This document shows, piece by piece, positions 38,740 to 51,368 of a stretch of DNA of 64,000 nucleotides. Where the stretch lies: the NCBI RefSeq assembly GCF_027596085.1, contig NC_072464.1, positions 17,621,624 to 17,685,623 of the forward strand, written 5' to 3'. This DNA comes from Anoplopoma fimbria (taxonomy: Eukaryota; Chordata; Actinopteri; Perciformes; Anoplopomatidae). Each line of letters begins with the position of its first letter. Position 1 is the stretch's first letter. Position numbers and translations under genes: made by a program. Below the pieces are notes generated by a model. It saw nothing but the letters and a program-made list of their open reading frames with translations. It had not been told where the DNA came from and ran no database searches.

Positions 38740-39658
38740 CAGCCACATTAACACTACCAACAGCTTGGTGTATGACTTGTCAGAAAGAGACAAATGTCTG
38801 TGTGAGTAAAAGACTCCCCGGGGTTAGAGGAGGGGGGGTTTGGCGGTACCACAACATCCGAAGCCTTTATCATTGAGTTAAAAGCCATCCCTGAGCCGGA
38901 GATTCTCCCCATCAAACCAAACGCTCCAAACCGTGGCACAGTGAGAGCGTTTTAAAACCGGCTCAGGGAGTGATAGAAAAGGTAAATCTTCCCAAATATA
39001 AACTGTTTGCATATTGGTGTTATCCAGTGGCTGGTCACAGGTGGGTTTCATCTGATTAGACAGTGGTGATGCATATCAGGAGGTGCAGCCAACCAATTGC
39101 ACTGTAATTCATCTTCCTCTGATAGAAGGGGGAGGAGGAGGAGGAAGGAGTGCAGTGGGACTGAAGTGGGTTGTAAAAGCTGCAGTCCTCCCTTAAGCCT
39201 TGAAAGATATGGGATCAATGTTCAGTTATTTATTTTTGCATTTTGCAAGAAGGGTAAAATAACAAGAAAAAAAAAAGACAAGAAAAGGCAGCCAAAGTGT
39301 TAGTTTTGTTTCTGGGTTTGTGGGGGTGTAATAATGCTCAGCGCCAGCCCCACAGGGTTGGGTGTGTGGATCGGATATCAGACAGCACGCTAAGCTGCAG
39401 GGACACCCACGGCAGTGGAACTGTAGACGGCTAATTGACAGGCTGTTGGAGACGAAGCAGGTCCAGATAGCCAGTCACTTTCACGCTCCCACAATCCGAG
39501 ATCTCCACCAGGGGAAGGCGGGCAGCACGGCACGGCGCGCATGTGTGAGTGTGTGCTCGTGTGGTGCGTATGCTGTCAAGGGGGTGTGTGCAAAGGTGGA
39601 TGTCACTCTCGCATTTCATCTGCACATGGCAGACAGGCCATTTCAAACAAATATATCT

Positions 39659-39768
39659 AGACACACAGACACACACACACACACACACTCACAAATTGAT
39701 ATATATATCTATATATATATATATATATCTATATATATCTATATATATAAGATATATATATATATATT
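39659..39768. repeat. Compound (AC)n and (AT)n microsatellite
   Basis: An AC run (39659-39690) is followed, after ACAAATT, by AT dinucleotides broken by several CT or AG interruptions (39698-39768). Confidence 0.95.
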
Positions 39769-42069
39769 TAACTGAGAATGAAAGCCTGTGCAAGTGAGTT
39801 TTCGCAGGACTCTCAAACGACCGGGAGGATGTATTGCTCGTGGTCACAGGGAGGATCACACTTATTTCTACAGATGCTCGAAAACCACACACCGAGCAAG
39901 AGACAGACAAGTGGTGCGACCTTGCCCCTGAAAGTTATATAAAAAATTGTGCGTGGCTCCAGCACGACGGGAATATATAGAAATTGTTTTGCAAAAGAAG
40001 TAAGGCCGGGTTGCTGTAGCAGACATGTTGCCGGTTTGGTGACTCATCTCGGTATGCCTGCACCTCAAAGTCTGTACATTGCTGGTACAAACCCTATAGG
40101 TAAAATTCACACACACAAATCTAAAATGCTCCTATATGTACAGTCTTCTAGGTTCAAGCACATGCTCTACCCACCGCTCTTTATCATCAATTTGCTTTTC
40201 ATATTTGGGTTGTTTATATGTACTGTATGTTCTTTGCTCGTGGTCTTTTTTTTCTGATGAAACACCCTTATTGAGATCAACTGACAATCATTTCGCTTAT
40301 GTGCCATTTGTTCCCAGTATTGATTTACATTAATGTGGTTTAAGATTTAATCCCAGTGTGAAGGACAAAAGAGGAGCATCATCTATAGCTTATACTATTA
40401 CACTTTCAATTATCTATAAAACACACAATAGGGACTCTAATCAGTGCAATGACAGATCGCAGGTGTGGAGCTCCTCAGTGTCGTCCCCGTTAACCCAGGT
40501 TTTTATAGCTCACCTCACATGCGCCCCTATAGCTGTTTAGTTATCTCCATGAATATATGCAGAAGGGATCTGTCCTTGCTGAGAGCAAAATCTGATAATG
40601 CAGCAGCAAACACAGCTGAGAGTCAGAGCAAACCAATTCAGAGCACTGTTTAAAAAAAGCCAAAGGGCTCGCTGCTCATCTCTGCGACAGCACAACACAA
40701 TGGATGAACAATTATTCAGTGTTAGACTGGAAGAAAAATAATCTATTTATTCATGCCTGGTTAAATTAGCTTTATCTTCTGTGATTAATCCAAGTCAATA
40801 ATGTAATCTTTAATTATAAAGAATGGCCTTATTACCTACGTCAAATAATCACGCCGGTCCACAATGCTGGAGAAGGAAAAACAAATTTCTCTGCTACGTG
40901 ATTATGTATTTTCCTGCCATAAATTAGAGCACCCAGACAATTTTGTTCGGGGCCCTGAGACTGATATTTATTTAAATCTTTCAAACAGTTAATGCACAGA
41001 AGCCAATTAATGATTGTCTGTTATAACTAATAACTTAAAATGGACGAAAAAAAATATTCATACCCTTTAGTGTTTTTTGTGATTCATGCATTTTATAGCA
41101 CACATTTGAGACAGTGGGTTTTGGCTAAATTAACCATTAAAATGTAATGATGAACTATAATTATTGTTATGTTATGTTAATTTTTAGCAATTATTTGAAA
41201 TTCTTTGTGCAATAAAACAAAAATGGCAAAACCAGAGGTCTTTTGCACAGAATATTGTATTTTTCAGAAGAACCTTAAATGCTGGAAATCATTTCAATTA
41301 TATTTCATCATGCATCTTTTCCGTGAGCCCCAAATCCATGTAGCTATTATCAAAATGAAACATCTGGAGCTTGCGGGATAATCAATCGAAAGAAAACACA
41401 TTACAAGAGGCCGATCCTGAAGGAGGGCCCCATGAGAGGATGAATGATGGCCGATGTGTGCAGGAGACTTTTGTATGTGTGTGCATGTGGCTTTGTACAT
41501 GCTTACGTGTGATTAATAGCTTAACACCTGTAGTAATGGCTTCCTTGCTCTAACAAATGATGAGCTATTTGTAGTTAGAAAATACACACTCACAAAAGCA
41601 CGAGCTAAGGAGTGAATCCGTGTGACTGGGTTTGTGCCCATGTTGCTTTAACATTCTGCTCCCAGTCCTATCTCCCCTATGAACTCCCAGTTTTGTTCCC
41701 CACAAGGAGTCGGAGTAAGTGATTTTTCAAGTGTGGAGGCAGCAAGTAGCCTGTAACAAATCTATCTGACAGCCCCCCCTGAAAATGCAGATCACATAGC
41801 CGACAGAGAGGAAACAGCAGCTTGGGGGATTTACAACAGGATCTTAATCTGCACTGAAGTCACCCGGTGTCCAAAGAGAGCTACAGGACGCCGCGTAGAC
41901 TGACACGGGACGGACATTTCCAAGATGTCAGAATTATCCGCTAATTAATGTACTCAGGGAGGACTGAGTGTCAAAGTGTCAGAGGACGTTGACGTCAAAC
42001 ACACTAGAAGCACATTATACACTTTTAGTCATGTTGTTGCCTCAGACTGAATTTCGTCAAACTCTTCAG

Positions 42070-42083
42070 CCCCCCCCCCCCCC
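42070..42083. repeat. C14 homopolymer
   Basis: Fourteen C in unique sequence; length is uncertain in any assembly. Confidence 0.85.
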
Positions 42084-42548
42084 GAGGAGCATGACATTTC
42101 CTTTTGCCTGATAGAACAAATTAGATTTCTGTAGGAGGGGTATCCATTCTCGTGACACAACTCTCAGTCTCCTGTATTAAAGACAACAAAGACAAATAAA
42201 CACATCAATACGCTATTAGAGGATCCAAATGAGAAGCAGGGAAATGTCATTATTTCTTTGGTGTAATTTGGCACATCAGAGGTAATGCAGTGCCATCCAT
42301 GTGATAAGACAGAATCTTTAGGTCTCAGGAAGGTGAGCATATCAATGTTCAACATACCCTATTAAGATTTGACACCCACACTTTATCATCTCTAAAGCAA
42401 TTGCATATTCCTATTCCTGCTGGAGAGATGGGGAAATCCATCTCCTGCAAGGACAGTGCCTTTAATAAATAGTGCACAGAACACAGGCACAAACTCTCCC
42501 TCTTTCACCTGATCCCCCTCTTTCTCCCTCTCTCTCTCTCCCTCTTTT

Positions 42549-42550
<2 letters not shown>

Positions 42551-42642
<92 letters not shown>
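42551..42642. repeat. (AC)n microsatellite, 92 bases
   Basis: Forty-six uninterrupted AC units. It follows a pyrimidine-rich CT tract (42512-42548), giving a compound CT/AC locus about 0.8 kb past the exon 1 donor. Confidence 0.97.
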
Positions 42643-42644
<2 letters not shown>

Positions 42645-42817
42645 TCCCTCTCTCATAGAAATTGTTTCATTGCTTTTAGTCAATCTGGCTAATGCAAAAA
42701 TCATGTATGTCTGTCTTTAAATATTTAATCCTAACAGCAGCGAGATTGAAATACAACGTTGAAGAAGCATTACTCCTTCCCTCCTGATAGGTACAAGAGC
42801 TCAGCGAGAGGGGAGAG

Positions 42818-42820
<3 letters not shown>

Positions 42821-42851
<31 letters not shown>
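42821..42851. repeat. (GA)n microsatellite
   Basis: Fifteen uninterrupted GA units set in a longer purine-rich stretch (about 42800-42920). Confidence 0.95.
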
Positions 42852-42852
<1 letters not shown>

Positions 42853-43473
42853 CAGGCTGCTCTGCAATGTCAGAAAGAGAGGGCGACAGGGAGAGACGGA
42901 AAAAAGAGAGGAAGAAGGGACTCTGCTATTTTCGATGACAATTTTGTTGCCACGCACTCTCAGCTACTGGAGTTGGAAGCAGCATTAAAGCACAGTTTGC
43001 CTTGGAAAAGTATACAACCACATACGACAGCTCCATGCTTCTCTTCTCTTCGGTAGCAGCCTTTGTTCTTCCGACATAATAGATTCTCGTACGGGCTGAA
43101 ACACACGGCTGGAGAGAAGCACTGTTGCTTGCTTAGAACTTAGTGAGAAGAAATACAGCTCAATGACTGAGCCAAAGTCATGAATCTTGCATACGGGAGT
43201 GTATCGTGGGAACCACATGGCCCCTGGAGATGAGTACACGACACAAAGAGAATTTCAATTTCTCTTGCCTTAAAGTGTTCATTTTGCTTTCATGCTTATC
43301 GGTAGTTTTGTGTGAACAAGACGCGTCTCGTAAAGTTACGTTTGTATAATTCCTAAAATGTTACTTTTACTCAACTTGATTTGTAATAAAAAAAGTTTCG
43401 ATAAAGACAACAAATCACGATGAAGTAGTATGATAAGAGTCTGACAAAGACAGAACTTTGAGAAACTTTTTTC

Positions 43474-43479
43474 ACTCAC
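43474..43479 (-). other. asic4a: Splice donor of asic4a exon 1
   Basis: On the minus strand the exon ends TCTGTG and the intron begins GTGAGT, a consensus 5' splice site. Protein similarity to ASICs stops exactly here: the next codons read SEKSF, whereas the family continues with a VYTRYGKCY-like sequence. The junction is in phase 0. Confidence 0.9.
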
Positions 43480-44055
43480 CACAGAGAAGTCCTCGGCTGA
43501 ACAGTTCTGTCCACTGAAATTGCAGCTCTTGAGCATCTCATCCAACTGATGTCCTGTCCTGTTGAAGATGTCCTGCATGTCAGGAGCAGGATACATTAAA
43601 TCAGTAGGTTTGTGCCCATCCTTGTTTTTGGGGGGCAGACCTGTCAAGTTAGCCAGGTGGTAGATGTCGGCATCGGTGAGCGCGGAGAAGCGAAAGCGGT
43701 TGATGTTGCAGATGGTCACAGCGGGGAAAACCATCTCCGGGCTCGCTTCTTCATTCAGAGCCGTGACATGAGGGTGCTCCAGGTAAGAGATGGCACACTT
43801 AGCCGCTTGGTATAGAAACAGTGCCAGCGAAGTCAGAAAGGCAAGAGCCCAGAGAGTCTGCCGGATGCCCAGGCGACCAGAGACAAAGATGTGGTTAATC
43901 CCATGAAGAGAGCAGGAGTTAGCAAACCCGGCCAAGTCCTTAGCCGGAGGTGTGCAGCTCTCCTCAATCAGGCTCTCCTTGTCCCCATCCTGCTTGCTTT
44001 TCTGCTTCTCATCCTCTTCTGCAAATTTGATTTTGCAAACAAATTCGATAGGCAT
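43480..44055 (-). CDS. asic4a: Acid-sensing ion channel 4, first coding exon (192 residues)
   Basis: This exon encodes the N-terminal third of an ASIC4-type subunit of the DEG/ENaC family, trimeric plasma-membrane cation channels that are usually proton-gated; mammalian ASIC4 is poorly or not gated by protons on its own. The protein opens with MPIEFVCKIKFAEED, the ASIC4 N-terminal signature. The His-Gly gating motif lies in LHGINHIF (about residues 50-57). TM1 spans about residues 67-89 (TLWALAFLTSLALFLY) and is followed by FPAVTICNINRFRFS (110-124), the conserved post-TM1 motif. N-glycosylation sequons sit at N136, N165, N179 and N184. The start is supported by an in-frame TAG at 44104-44106 with no ATG between, and by family agreement at residue 1. 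The frame departs from the family after residue 192, where CTGTG is followed by GTGAGT, so the exon ends at 43480 in phase 0. Full-length ASICs run to about 500-560 residues, so two thirds of the protein lies in exons not seen here. ASIC4 is very likely; the 4a rather than 4b assignment is from memory of the fish paralogues and is less sure. Confidence 0.95.
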
Positions 44056-44431
44056 GGGGGCAGCCAGGTCTGCGTTTTGGTTTTTTTTGGTTTTTGATGG
44101 CAGCTATCAGCCCTGGATCACTTCTCTCACACTTCCTTGGCTTTTGTCCTCTGAGTAGGAAGCAACTCCAGAAAGAAGAGAAAAAGACAGGAGAGAGTTT
44201 GTTGCTGCTGCTGCCGTTGCTGCCTCTGCTGTGACTGATAGTGCTGCTGCTGCTTCTGCCGCCACGGCTCCTAGTGACTAGAGCGCTGCTGCTGCTGTGC
44301 TGCTACTGCTCTGAACGCTTGTCTCACTACTTGATCAGCTCACACAGTCTCGCTTATCAGCAGTAATACAGCTGTCAAATAAAAAAAAAAACACCCTTGC
44401 ACACTGCCTCCGACCCACGGATGGAAATGCT
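44056..44431 (-). promoter_or_regulatory. asic4a: Likely asic4a 5' leader / proximal promoter, free of upstream ATGs
   Basis: The 376 bases immediately upstream of the start contain no ATG on the gene strand; the first upstream one is at 44430-44432. There is an in-frame stop at 44104-44106. The start context is weak (C at -3 and +4). No TATA box is obvious, and the transcription start cannot be placed from sequence alone. Assignment as leader is inference from position. Confidence 0.5.
44201..44312 (-). repeat. Imperfect CAG/AGC triplet tract in the asic4a leader
   Basis: The plus strand reads as interrupted CTG/GCT runs (GCTGCTGCTGC repeatedly, with CCG, TCT and TAC interruptions). On the gene strand this is CAG/AGC, about 150-260 bases upstream of the start codon. 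The runs are short (up to four or five triplets) and broken, which would make the tract fairly stable. Confidence 0.75.
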
Positions 44432-47400
44432 GCATTTTCAGTCGGACTAAAATAGGCATAGGGTACTTAATAATTCATGAGAAGGTAACATTGTGATTAT
44501 TTCCTCCTCACTGGCGTGAGTCGCAACTTCCCCCGGTCATCCAAGCGTTTCCAGCAGACAACCCCCCCCCTCCTGCTTAATCCACTTGTTTGGAGGGCTC
44601 CTTTACATTTTGACCTGAATAAAGTTGGTGTCAAAGGTTGTTCTGCCAAACATCCGGTGTTTCAATGCACCGCAGGAGGTCAGCGCTTTTTAATGCCACC
44701 CCTAAATAAGGTCTCTAGAGAATGCCTAATTGAAACAATAATGAGGAGCATGAGTAGTGGAATAGAACACAAGCGGCTCCTGACAATCAATGTTGTCTTT
44801 GCAACCAAAAAAGTAAAAGACTATTGATTGAACGAAACATGTTCGTCAGAGATTAAGAGAGGCAGTACAACAGTGTTTTCTTATCAGGAACTAATGGCAG
44901 CATCACAAGACTCCTGTACGAATTTGAATTAGTGAAAGCCTCCTGACGTGGACCCCGATGCTGCTAAAGATGTTGAAATAAAGCATTGATCCGCCTCCGT
45001 CGCCATCCTTTACAGTGTGTGTCTTAGTGCTGTTAATGGCCCTTTTCCAAGTTGCCAAACAAAATTATGCAAATTCGAGGCTGAAAAGGGAGAGCCCTAA
45101 TGCATGTTATTCCCCTTTAAATGGAATTAGTCATGCGGGTCACATTCACATCACAAGGGGCTGGGACCTCAAGAGAAAAGACATATTTAAAAGTGAATTG
45201 AACCGCAAACACACATGCCGAGTCAAATCCGAGAGAGCATCAGAAATGCACGATTAAAGGGTAAAAAAGAAATCCCTTGATGATGTTGACCTGTCAAATG
45301 TATTTATTTTCATTTTTTTTTTTGTGTAAATAAGGAACATTTTTAGCATAATCAAACACTAAATGTCAACAATAATCAGATCTAAATCAGATAAAAATTG
45401 TAAAAGGAATCTCTGTGGGTGGTTAAAAAACAGCATCTCTTTAAGGGACAAAACAATGGAACAACAAGTATCCCCTGCCTTTTTCCTTTATGTTTTTTTG
45501 TCATTGCAATGACTCAGACATTTGCTTTTTATGCTTTTTTTATCGTAGGATTGTGTTTTGATGGTGTCTTCTTCGGCCAGATAAACAGAGATATCTAAGA
45601 TATTGCCTTTACTTGATGGACGCGAAGCGTCTATGGTTTAGCTAAGCCCCTGGCAGGCACTGAGGTTTGCTAACCACAGAGTGTTTTATGTAGTCACTCC
45701 CAGAGGATGCTGGGCTTATTTACAGTCTCACAGAGGAAATGAAAGCTCACAGTCCACGCCATGACTAAATACCAAATGTGAATAAAAAACACACAAGCAC
45801 ATCTGGCACAAGAAAACCATTCTAGGAGTGCATGGCATTATGTTTGTTTGTCGGAGCCAATAACACTCCAAAACCCAGGCCTGTTTTGTGTTTGATACCC
45901 TAAAAGAGACATACAATGGATTAAATGTCGCTGACTTTCAAGTTATCTTTCACACTGACAATCATGTCTCATTTTGCAGGAAAATACAATACTATTATAT
46001 ATTACAAACCCATTAGCGAGTGGTTTTTCTAGGGCTACAAGGTCACTTCTAACACAACTATAAGTAATATGAATTAATACTTTTACAGTTCATGAATGCC
46101 ATGATCCAAATGCTTTTCTCTTTTTCATTTACAAGGCTCATCTGTGAATGAAAGTGTTCTAAAATATGCTTGAGAAGGTTTGAATTGGATGGAGACGCAA
46201 ACATGGTCAGGGAAGTGGACGGATGATGAGTACAGGGCAGGCTGACAGTTTTATGATCTCATCCTAAAGCTCCATCTATTGGACGTCTCTGTGGTCAGTT
46301 GTTGCTTTGATGTAAACTGCAGTTTGGCAATTTAAGACAGATTTAGCTCACTGTCCAAATGAGGATAATGGTTTAGGGCAGACATGCTCATTTTATAATC
46401 AAAAGAAATGAAATATGATTCATCTATTTTATTTAGTTTGTAGATATTTAAAAATTTGTATTTTTTTTTAAAACTGAGTGTAAGAAGTTGAATTATTGAG
46501 TGAAAACACCACAGGGAAGAGCTGAACAAAGACTGAAAGATAGTTGGCAATAAACAGCTAATAAGCCCTGCAAACTGTGTTCTGATAGTTTTATTGGAAA
46601 GTGCTTCCCCTGGAGGACTTTTTATGTCCAAGAACTATAGCAAAGGGACTAGAGTTAAACCATTGTTCCTCCAATCAGGATTCAGTAAAGGTTTCTGAGT
46701 TCCTTGAAAAGTTGCAGTGGAAACAGACTATTATGCTGATCTCTTGTCAATACGTTTCTGTTTTTAACAAGCGTATCTATAGAGCATACAGTATATGTTG
46801 ATCTATAAATAAAAATCAATACAGTATTTAATTTTCCTCCCTTGGTAAGAAAAAAAGTATAGTATTAAAGGCAAAACCTTCTGAAGAAAAGTGTGCGTCT
46901 GCTTTGATTGAAAGACAATCTCAGTGCAAATCATGGAACCTAAAATGCCTGATTAACCAGCTCCAATTGTGAGGCCAGTCTCATAGTAGGGGGTAGTGGT
47001 TATATAATCTTCTTTAACCATCAGACATTATAGCTAAATTGTGGTTTGAACCTCAGAGCTTGAACCTGCAGGAACCTTAGCCTTCAAAATGCAGCCAGCA
47101 GCTGAACCTCATTATCAGCCAGGAAACCTGTGTTGCACAAGTCTCCTGAAGAAGGATTAGCCAAACACCATGCACCGATGTGAGCTGGATAATCTTGTGT
47201 GTATAAAAAGTTGTGAGACAAACAAGGAAAATATATACAATGACAAAAAAACATTGAAATAATAATGTGAGGATCAGCAAAACTACCTTTAGATGTTGAT
47301 ATGTACACAGTGTTTAAATTCAAAAGGGACAGACTTTAAGTTACGAAGGGAATTCAAAAAAGGATTCAGCCTTTAGTTTCTATGGCAATGAATGACACTC

Positions 47401-48200
47401 TGACAGTGCTCTCCAGATCCATCAATTAAGAGTCAATTTCAGTTCAATTTTTACATTGTGAGATAAAGGAGGCTTGTGGCAACGAGTTGATGCATGTTTG
47501 TGACTGTGAAAGCCGTAATACAGCGAACACTTTCCACATTTTTCTATTTTTTTAAAAACAGAACTTGTCACTCTTGCAAGCGAGCACACTAATAATCAAA
47601 CAGTCTTTAAAAGGGGTAATCAATTTAAATTCAAAAAGGTCCAATTACTAAAATGGTCAAGGTGTGTAGTGCTACTTTTGTTCTCTCTCAGACACATTTT
47701 GTGTCCAGAAAATAGCAGCTGTCATCTCTCTCACATCTTTCTGACAATGTTGTTGTCCCCAGCAGATTGTCCATGCATGGTAAGCGATCAATTTGATTGG
47801 CTCAATTGAGTGAAGCTATTGCCAAAATAACTGGATTAGCTGCAACTGTCAGACTTTTTTTTTTTAATTTACTTTCAGTAATTGATCAGCAATTGGTCAC
47901 AGGACAGGATAAAACGTCCACTGGGTCCAGACCCAACGGCCATTTGGTGATCCAGTCTGAAGCATCGCTAACAGCCCCTGGAGGCTACAATGTTTATAAA
48001 CACAATATATATAATCTTGAAAAAGTTGAACATGACACAAAATATCCAAATGATCTGCATCTGCATCTCCATCTGCTGTGGAAGACCGTAACACGCAGTT
48101 GAAACACTAAACACTAAAACCTGGATTGACATAACAGAATTTAACTAATAGAACATTTGTTCCAACAAGCTTTGTCCACACATATAGATTAATGTTTAGA
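44432..48200. other. Upstream flank of asic4a
   Basis: Lies 5' of the gene on its own strand. No other gene is visible. It may hold promoter or enhancer sequence, but no motif is strong enough to name. Confidence 0.45.
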
Positions 48201-48272
48201 AAGATTAATTTTAAGTTTAAGTTTAAGATTAATTTTAAGTTTAAGTGTAAGATAAATTTCATTTTCACTTAA
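48201..48272. repeat. 24-bp tandem repeat, about 2.6 copies
   Basis: AAGATTAATTTTAAGTTTAA plus four bases occurs at 48201-48224 and 48225-48248, with a third diverged copy from 48249 (AAGATAAATTTCATTTTCAC). Confidence 0.8.
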
Positions 48273-48779
48273 ACAAGCATAGTAAGTTTTTGTGTTTGAA
48301 AAGTAAACAACCACAAATGATGAAAAAGTGCAGGTCTAAAGTGAACTGTGTTCCTCAGATGAACTTTCTTTGATCATTTTTTAATAATAATTATTTAGTG
48401 ATGATGTGATGGTTATGTGTTTCCTCGGAAATGTTTTGTTACTGCATTTTGGTAAAGTACAGGAAAAAAACTGGACAGAATAGAACACAGGCAATAATGA
48501 AGATTTACTATTTTTGTTCAGCTTTGTTAAATGATTGCAAATGTCCTTCAAAAAGCTGCTGGCAGGGATGTTTTAAATAATCAATCAGTTCCTGCATTGA
48601 ATGTGAATAACAAATGAAATTAAAACCGTCAGCAGTCGATTATTACTGAACTACTTGATTGGTTTGTATAAATCTATTTGCTAATGCTCTAAATTTAAAC
48701 AGGGAAATACATTCCACACATTTACAGTGTACCGCTGGGTGCAAAACCATGGTAACGCTGCTCACCTGACACTGGACCA

Positions 48780-49173
48780 TCCTTACCGTAATGACAGCAC
48801 TTTAGGAGGAACGGAAGTCAGACGGCCGCTGGAGGTACCACCGCTTTGCACTCAGCGGCTCCCATTACTGCAGTTTCACAAGCGTGCCCGTCAACTAAGG
48901 TAGCCATCAGGTATAACGTAAAAACGTGAAAGGGTCACGGTGAACCAGTGTTTGATTTGTCTTTTCTTGGTTCTGTGTCAAAATGGTGGTGAAACACAAC
49001 GGACTCTGTGAAGAAGACTTGCTCCCTATGAAGATATGAAGGGCTCATTGTAGGCTAACGAAAACGCAACAATTCTTATTTTCAGATGATTATACATTGA
49101 AAACGTAGCTATGAACATTATAATCCGTTCCTACAAATATATACCCCGACATGCTACACATTTTGCCTTTAAG
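48780..49173. mobile_element. Teleost non-autonomous repeat, partial
   Basis: Blocks in order are GACGGCCGCTGGAGGTACC, CACTCAGCGGCTCCCATTAC, GTGAAAGGGTCACGGTGAAC, GAAGGGCTCATTGTAGGCTA and ACGCAACAATTCTTATTTTC, ending near CGACATGCTACACATTTTGC. The order matches a common percomorph repeat whose terminus is normally CTACACACTGGACCTTTA. The raised GC (about 48780-48900) compared with its surroundings fits an insertion. Confidence 0.6.
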
Positions 49174-51368
49174 ATAAATTGGAATTATTATTTTGTATAT
49201 AAGAATCTTTGCTGACTCTTTCAATCTCTTTTCAATAAAACCGAATGTAAAAATAAGCTACCTATGCACTGCAATTCAGTCCCGAAGGTGCAGCCATGAG
49301 ATAGGCCTGTTTACTGACAGATTTGACATACAAATTTTTTGACTTGCATGTGTGTAATTTCTATTCGACAGATATTAATGTGTTGATAACTAATATTGAG
49401 GACTCATGCAACTGAGGCTGCTGCTACCTCAGCAGTAACACAGGCAGGTATCTGCGGTCAACAGAGAACCTGGCTCTGTGGAACCGGCAGGGGAAATGTC
49501 ATATTTGCATAAAAGCCACAAAATATTGTATTTCTTGTTTTTCTCAATGTTTCATATTTGTAGAGGCTGCAGACAGCAGGCTGATATTTGGTCTCCCCCC
49601 CCTTGAGCTAATAACAGAGATCTCGGCTCAGTGAGAGGAAGCTTTAGATTAAACTTTTACAATCTAATGAGGAAATGTCCTCAAGTGAATAAAATCACTT
49701 ATGCCTGTGTTCACAAAGCCTTTCATTCTAGTGTTTTATCTGCATATCTATCTGATAACTGGAGTCCACTTTTGCATGTTTTTTAAAATTACAATTTACT
49801 TTCAGGGTTAAAAGCCCATGTTTGAACTGTGTTTGATATTTTTCATATCCACATTCTTCCATCAATACAATGAATGTAATAATCAACGTCATAGCCTTTG
49901 ATTGGATGTACCTGCTCTGGGTAGAGCTTTGTTCACTGAAGGCTACAGAGTATAATTATGTTGTGATGGAAATTTTCTGCAGTTTCCGAGCCTCAGTTGT
50001 TGGAGCTAAAAGCAAAGCAAATTTGTCTTGTTCACGAGAAATTTATGCGAACCAAGATGTGCATAAGTAAGCCACGATAAAGAGCTCTGCAAATGCAAAA
50101 AAAGCCATCTTCCTCACCATGTGAGCTGTAAATGTAATTCACAGGGGATGGCATCCATGCCCCATACGGCCCATTTATAATATCAGTCCTCTCTTATCTG
50201 CATGTATGATGAAACGCTAGTGTCCCATCAACACCCTCCCACTGCCCTCACAGTTCAGTTTGATGGTGATATCGGAACCAAATCACAAAAAGACAAGACT
50301 TTCAGTGACAGCCATTCTGAATGCAAAACTGCCAGTCACATTTCTAAGTATCGTCTATTCACAAGTCAACAAGTCACGGTCAGTTCAAGCAAGTCATAGT
50401 ATATGTAACTGACTGTATTGGACCTGTTACATGTAACCATTTGTTTTTTCTCAATGCCTTTTTCTGGTTTGTCATCACAAACTAAAAGCTGTCCCCAAAA
50501 TTTCACAAAAAGCTGCCTAGATTGTCTTCCCGATCTGTTGTTTTCCTAATTTGTTTAAACTCACCTCCTGTATCACGGGGAGCATCCACAGATGTATCTC
50601 CAACGGCCCGCTTTACTGCCGCTCTACAGTCCCTCCTTTCAGCTGAAAGTACAGGACAATAAGAAGGGGCTGGCTTCGCTGTATATGAATGAAATCACTC
50701 AACTACCTGCATCAAGGTACCTTATGTCCGCCGTAATGTGTATTATTAGTGTGTGCATGCTGTTAGTGCACTGTGTACTGTTACGACTCATCTATCTATC
50801 TATATATGAACTGCAATAATTGGTTTGTGTGGCGAACTGAGTGTAAATTAAAAATGCATGCCCTCCATAACAAATTAATACGAAATGTTTCAAATAAAAT
50901 TAACATTTAATTCATATGGCTTCGTGACCATGACGCCCACAAAGTGGTTTCATTTTGCCATCAGCACCACTTGGCTGCTCTACCCTCACTGCAGATGGTT
51001 AGAGAACACCATGGCTTTCTATTCTGGTCATTGTGATGACACAGTAGGCTGAATACTTATACAAACGCTAAGAGCATATAAGAGCATATATGTACCAATG
51101 TACTGTTTTTCAAGAGAAAAAAGAAAATGAATAACACTCCTTGAAATGATGTAGACGTTTCGAGATTTTATTCATCTATGGAACACAATGACAGGTTCAG
51201 TGGTACACTGAAATTAATAAGTGCATGATACTCACTTTAAACAATGATGACAACACTATGATGTTAATTTACAGTGAAATTCAATCATATCCTACTGTTT
51301 TATACTTATACTGTATATTGCTGTGAAAGGAATGCATTCTGGGAGTCTTAATGCTTTCTGTGTTTCTT

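Larger units (their letters stand above)
38394..42511. other. Non-coding block with microsatellites
   Basis: Besides the GT, AC/AT and C14 tracts listed, about 40740-40990 is a high-complexity stretch with homeodomain-like TAATTA and TTAAT cores. Frames at 39362-39775 and nearby read through the AC/AT repeats and are artefacts. Confidence 0.45.
1..43473 (-). other. asic4a: Putative asic4a intron 1 (partial), host of most repeats
   Basis: This is all the sequence downstream of the exon 1 donor on the gene strand. I recognise no ASIC exon 2 motif (YGKCYTFN, GLEIMLDIQQ) or later motif (GFGVSPGFQT, GLFIGAS) on the minus strand. Exon 2 should contain a methionine-led open stretch of about 60 codons, and none resembling it is present. 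The stretch is therefore best read as one long first intron running off the left edge. An assembly gap or rearrangement is possible, and short exons cannot be excluded by eye. Confidence 0.55.

Noticed and set aside
41046..41100. ATATTCATACCCTTTAG as a Tc1-like transposon end
   Set aside because: Only a short resemblance to Tc1 terminal sequence, with no matching inverted end or transposase remnant nearby.
42392..42720. Overlapping frames on both strands across the 92-base AC run
   Set aside because: Peptides are Thr-His or Cys-Val repeats; no conserved domain on either side.
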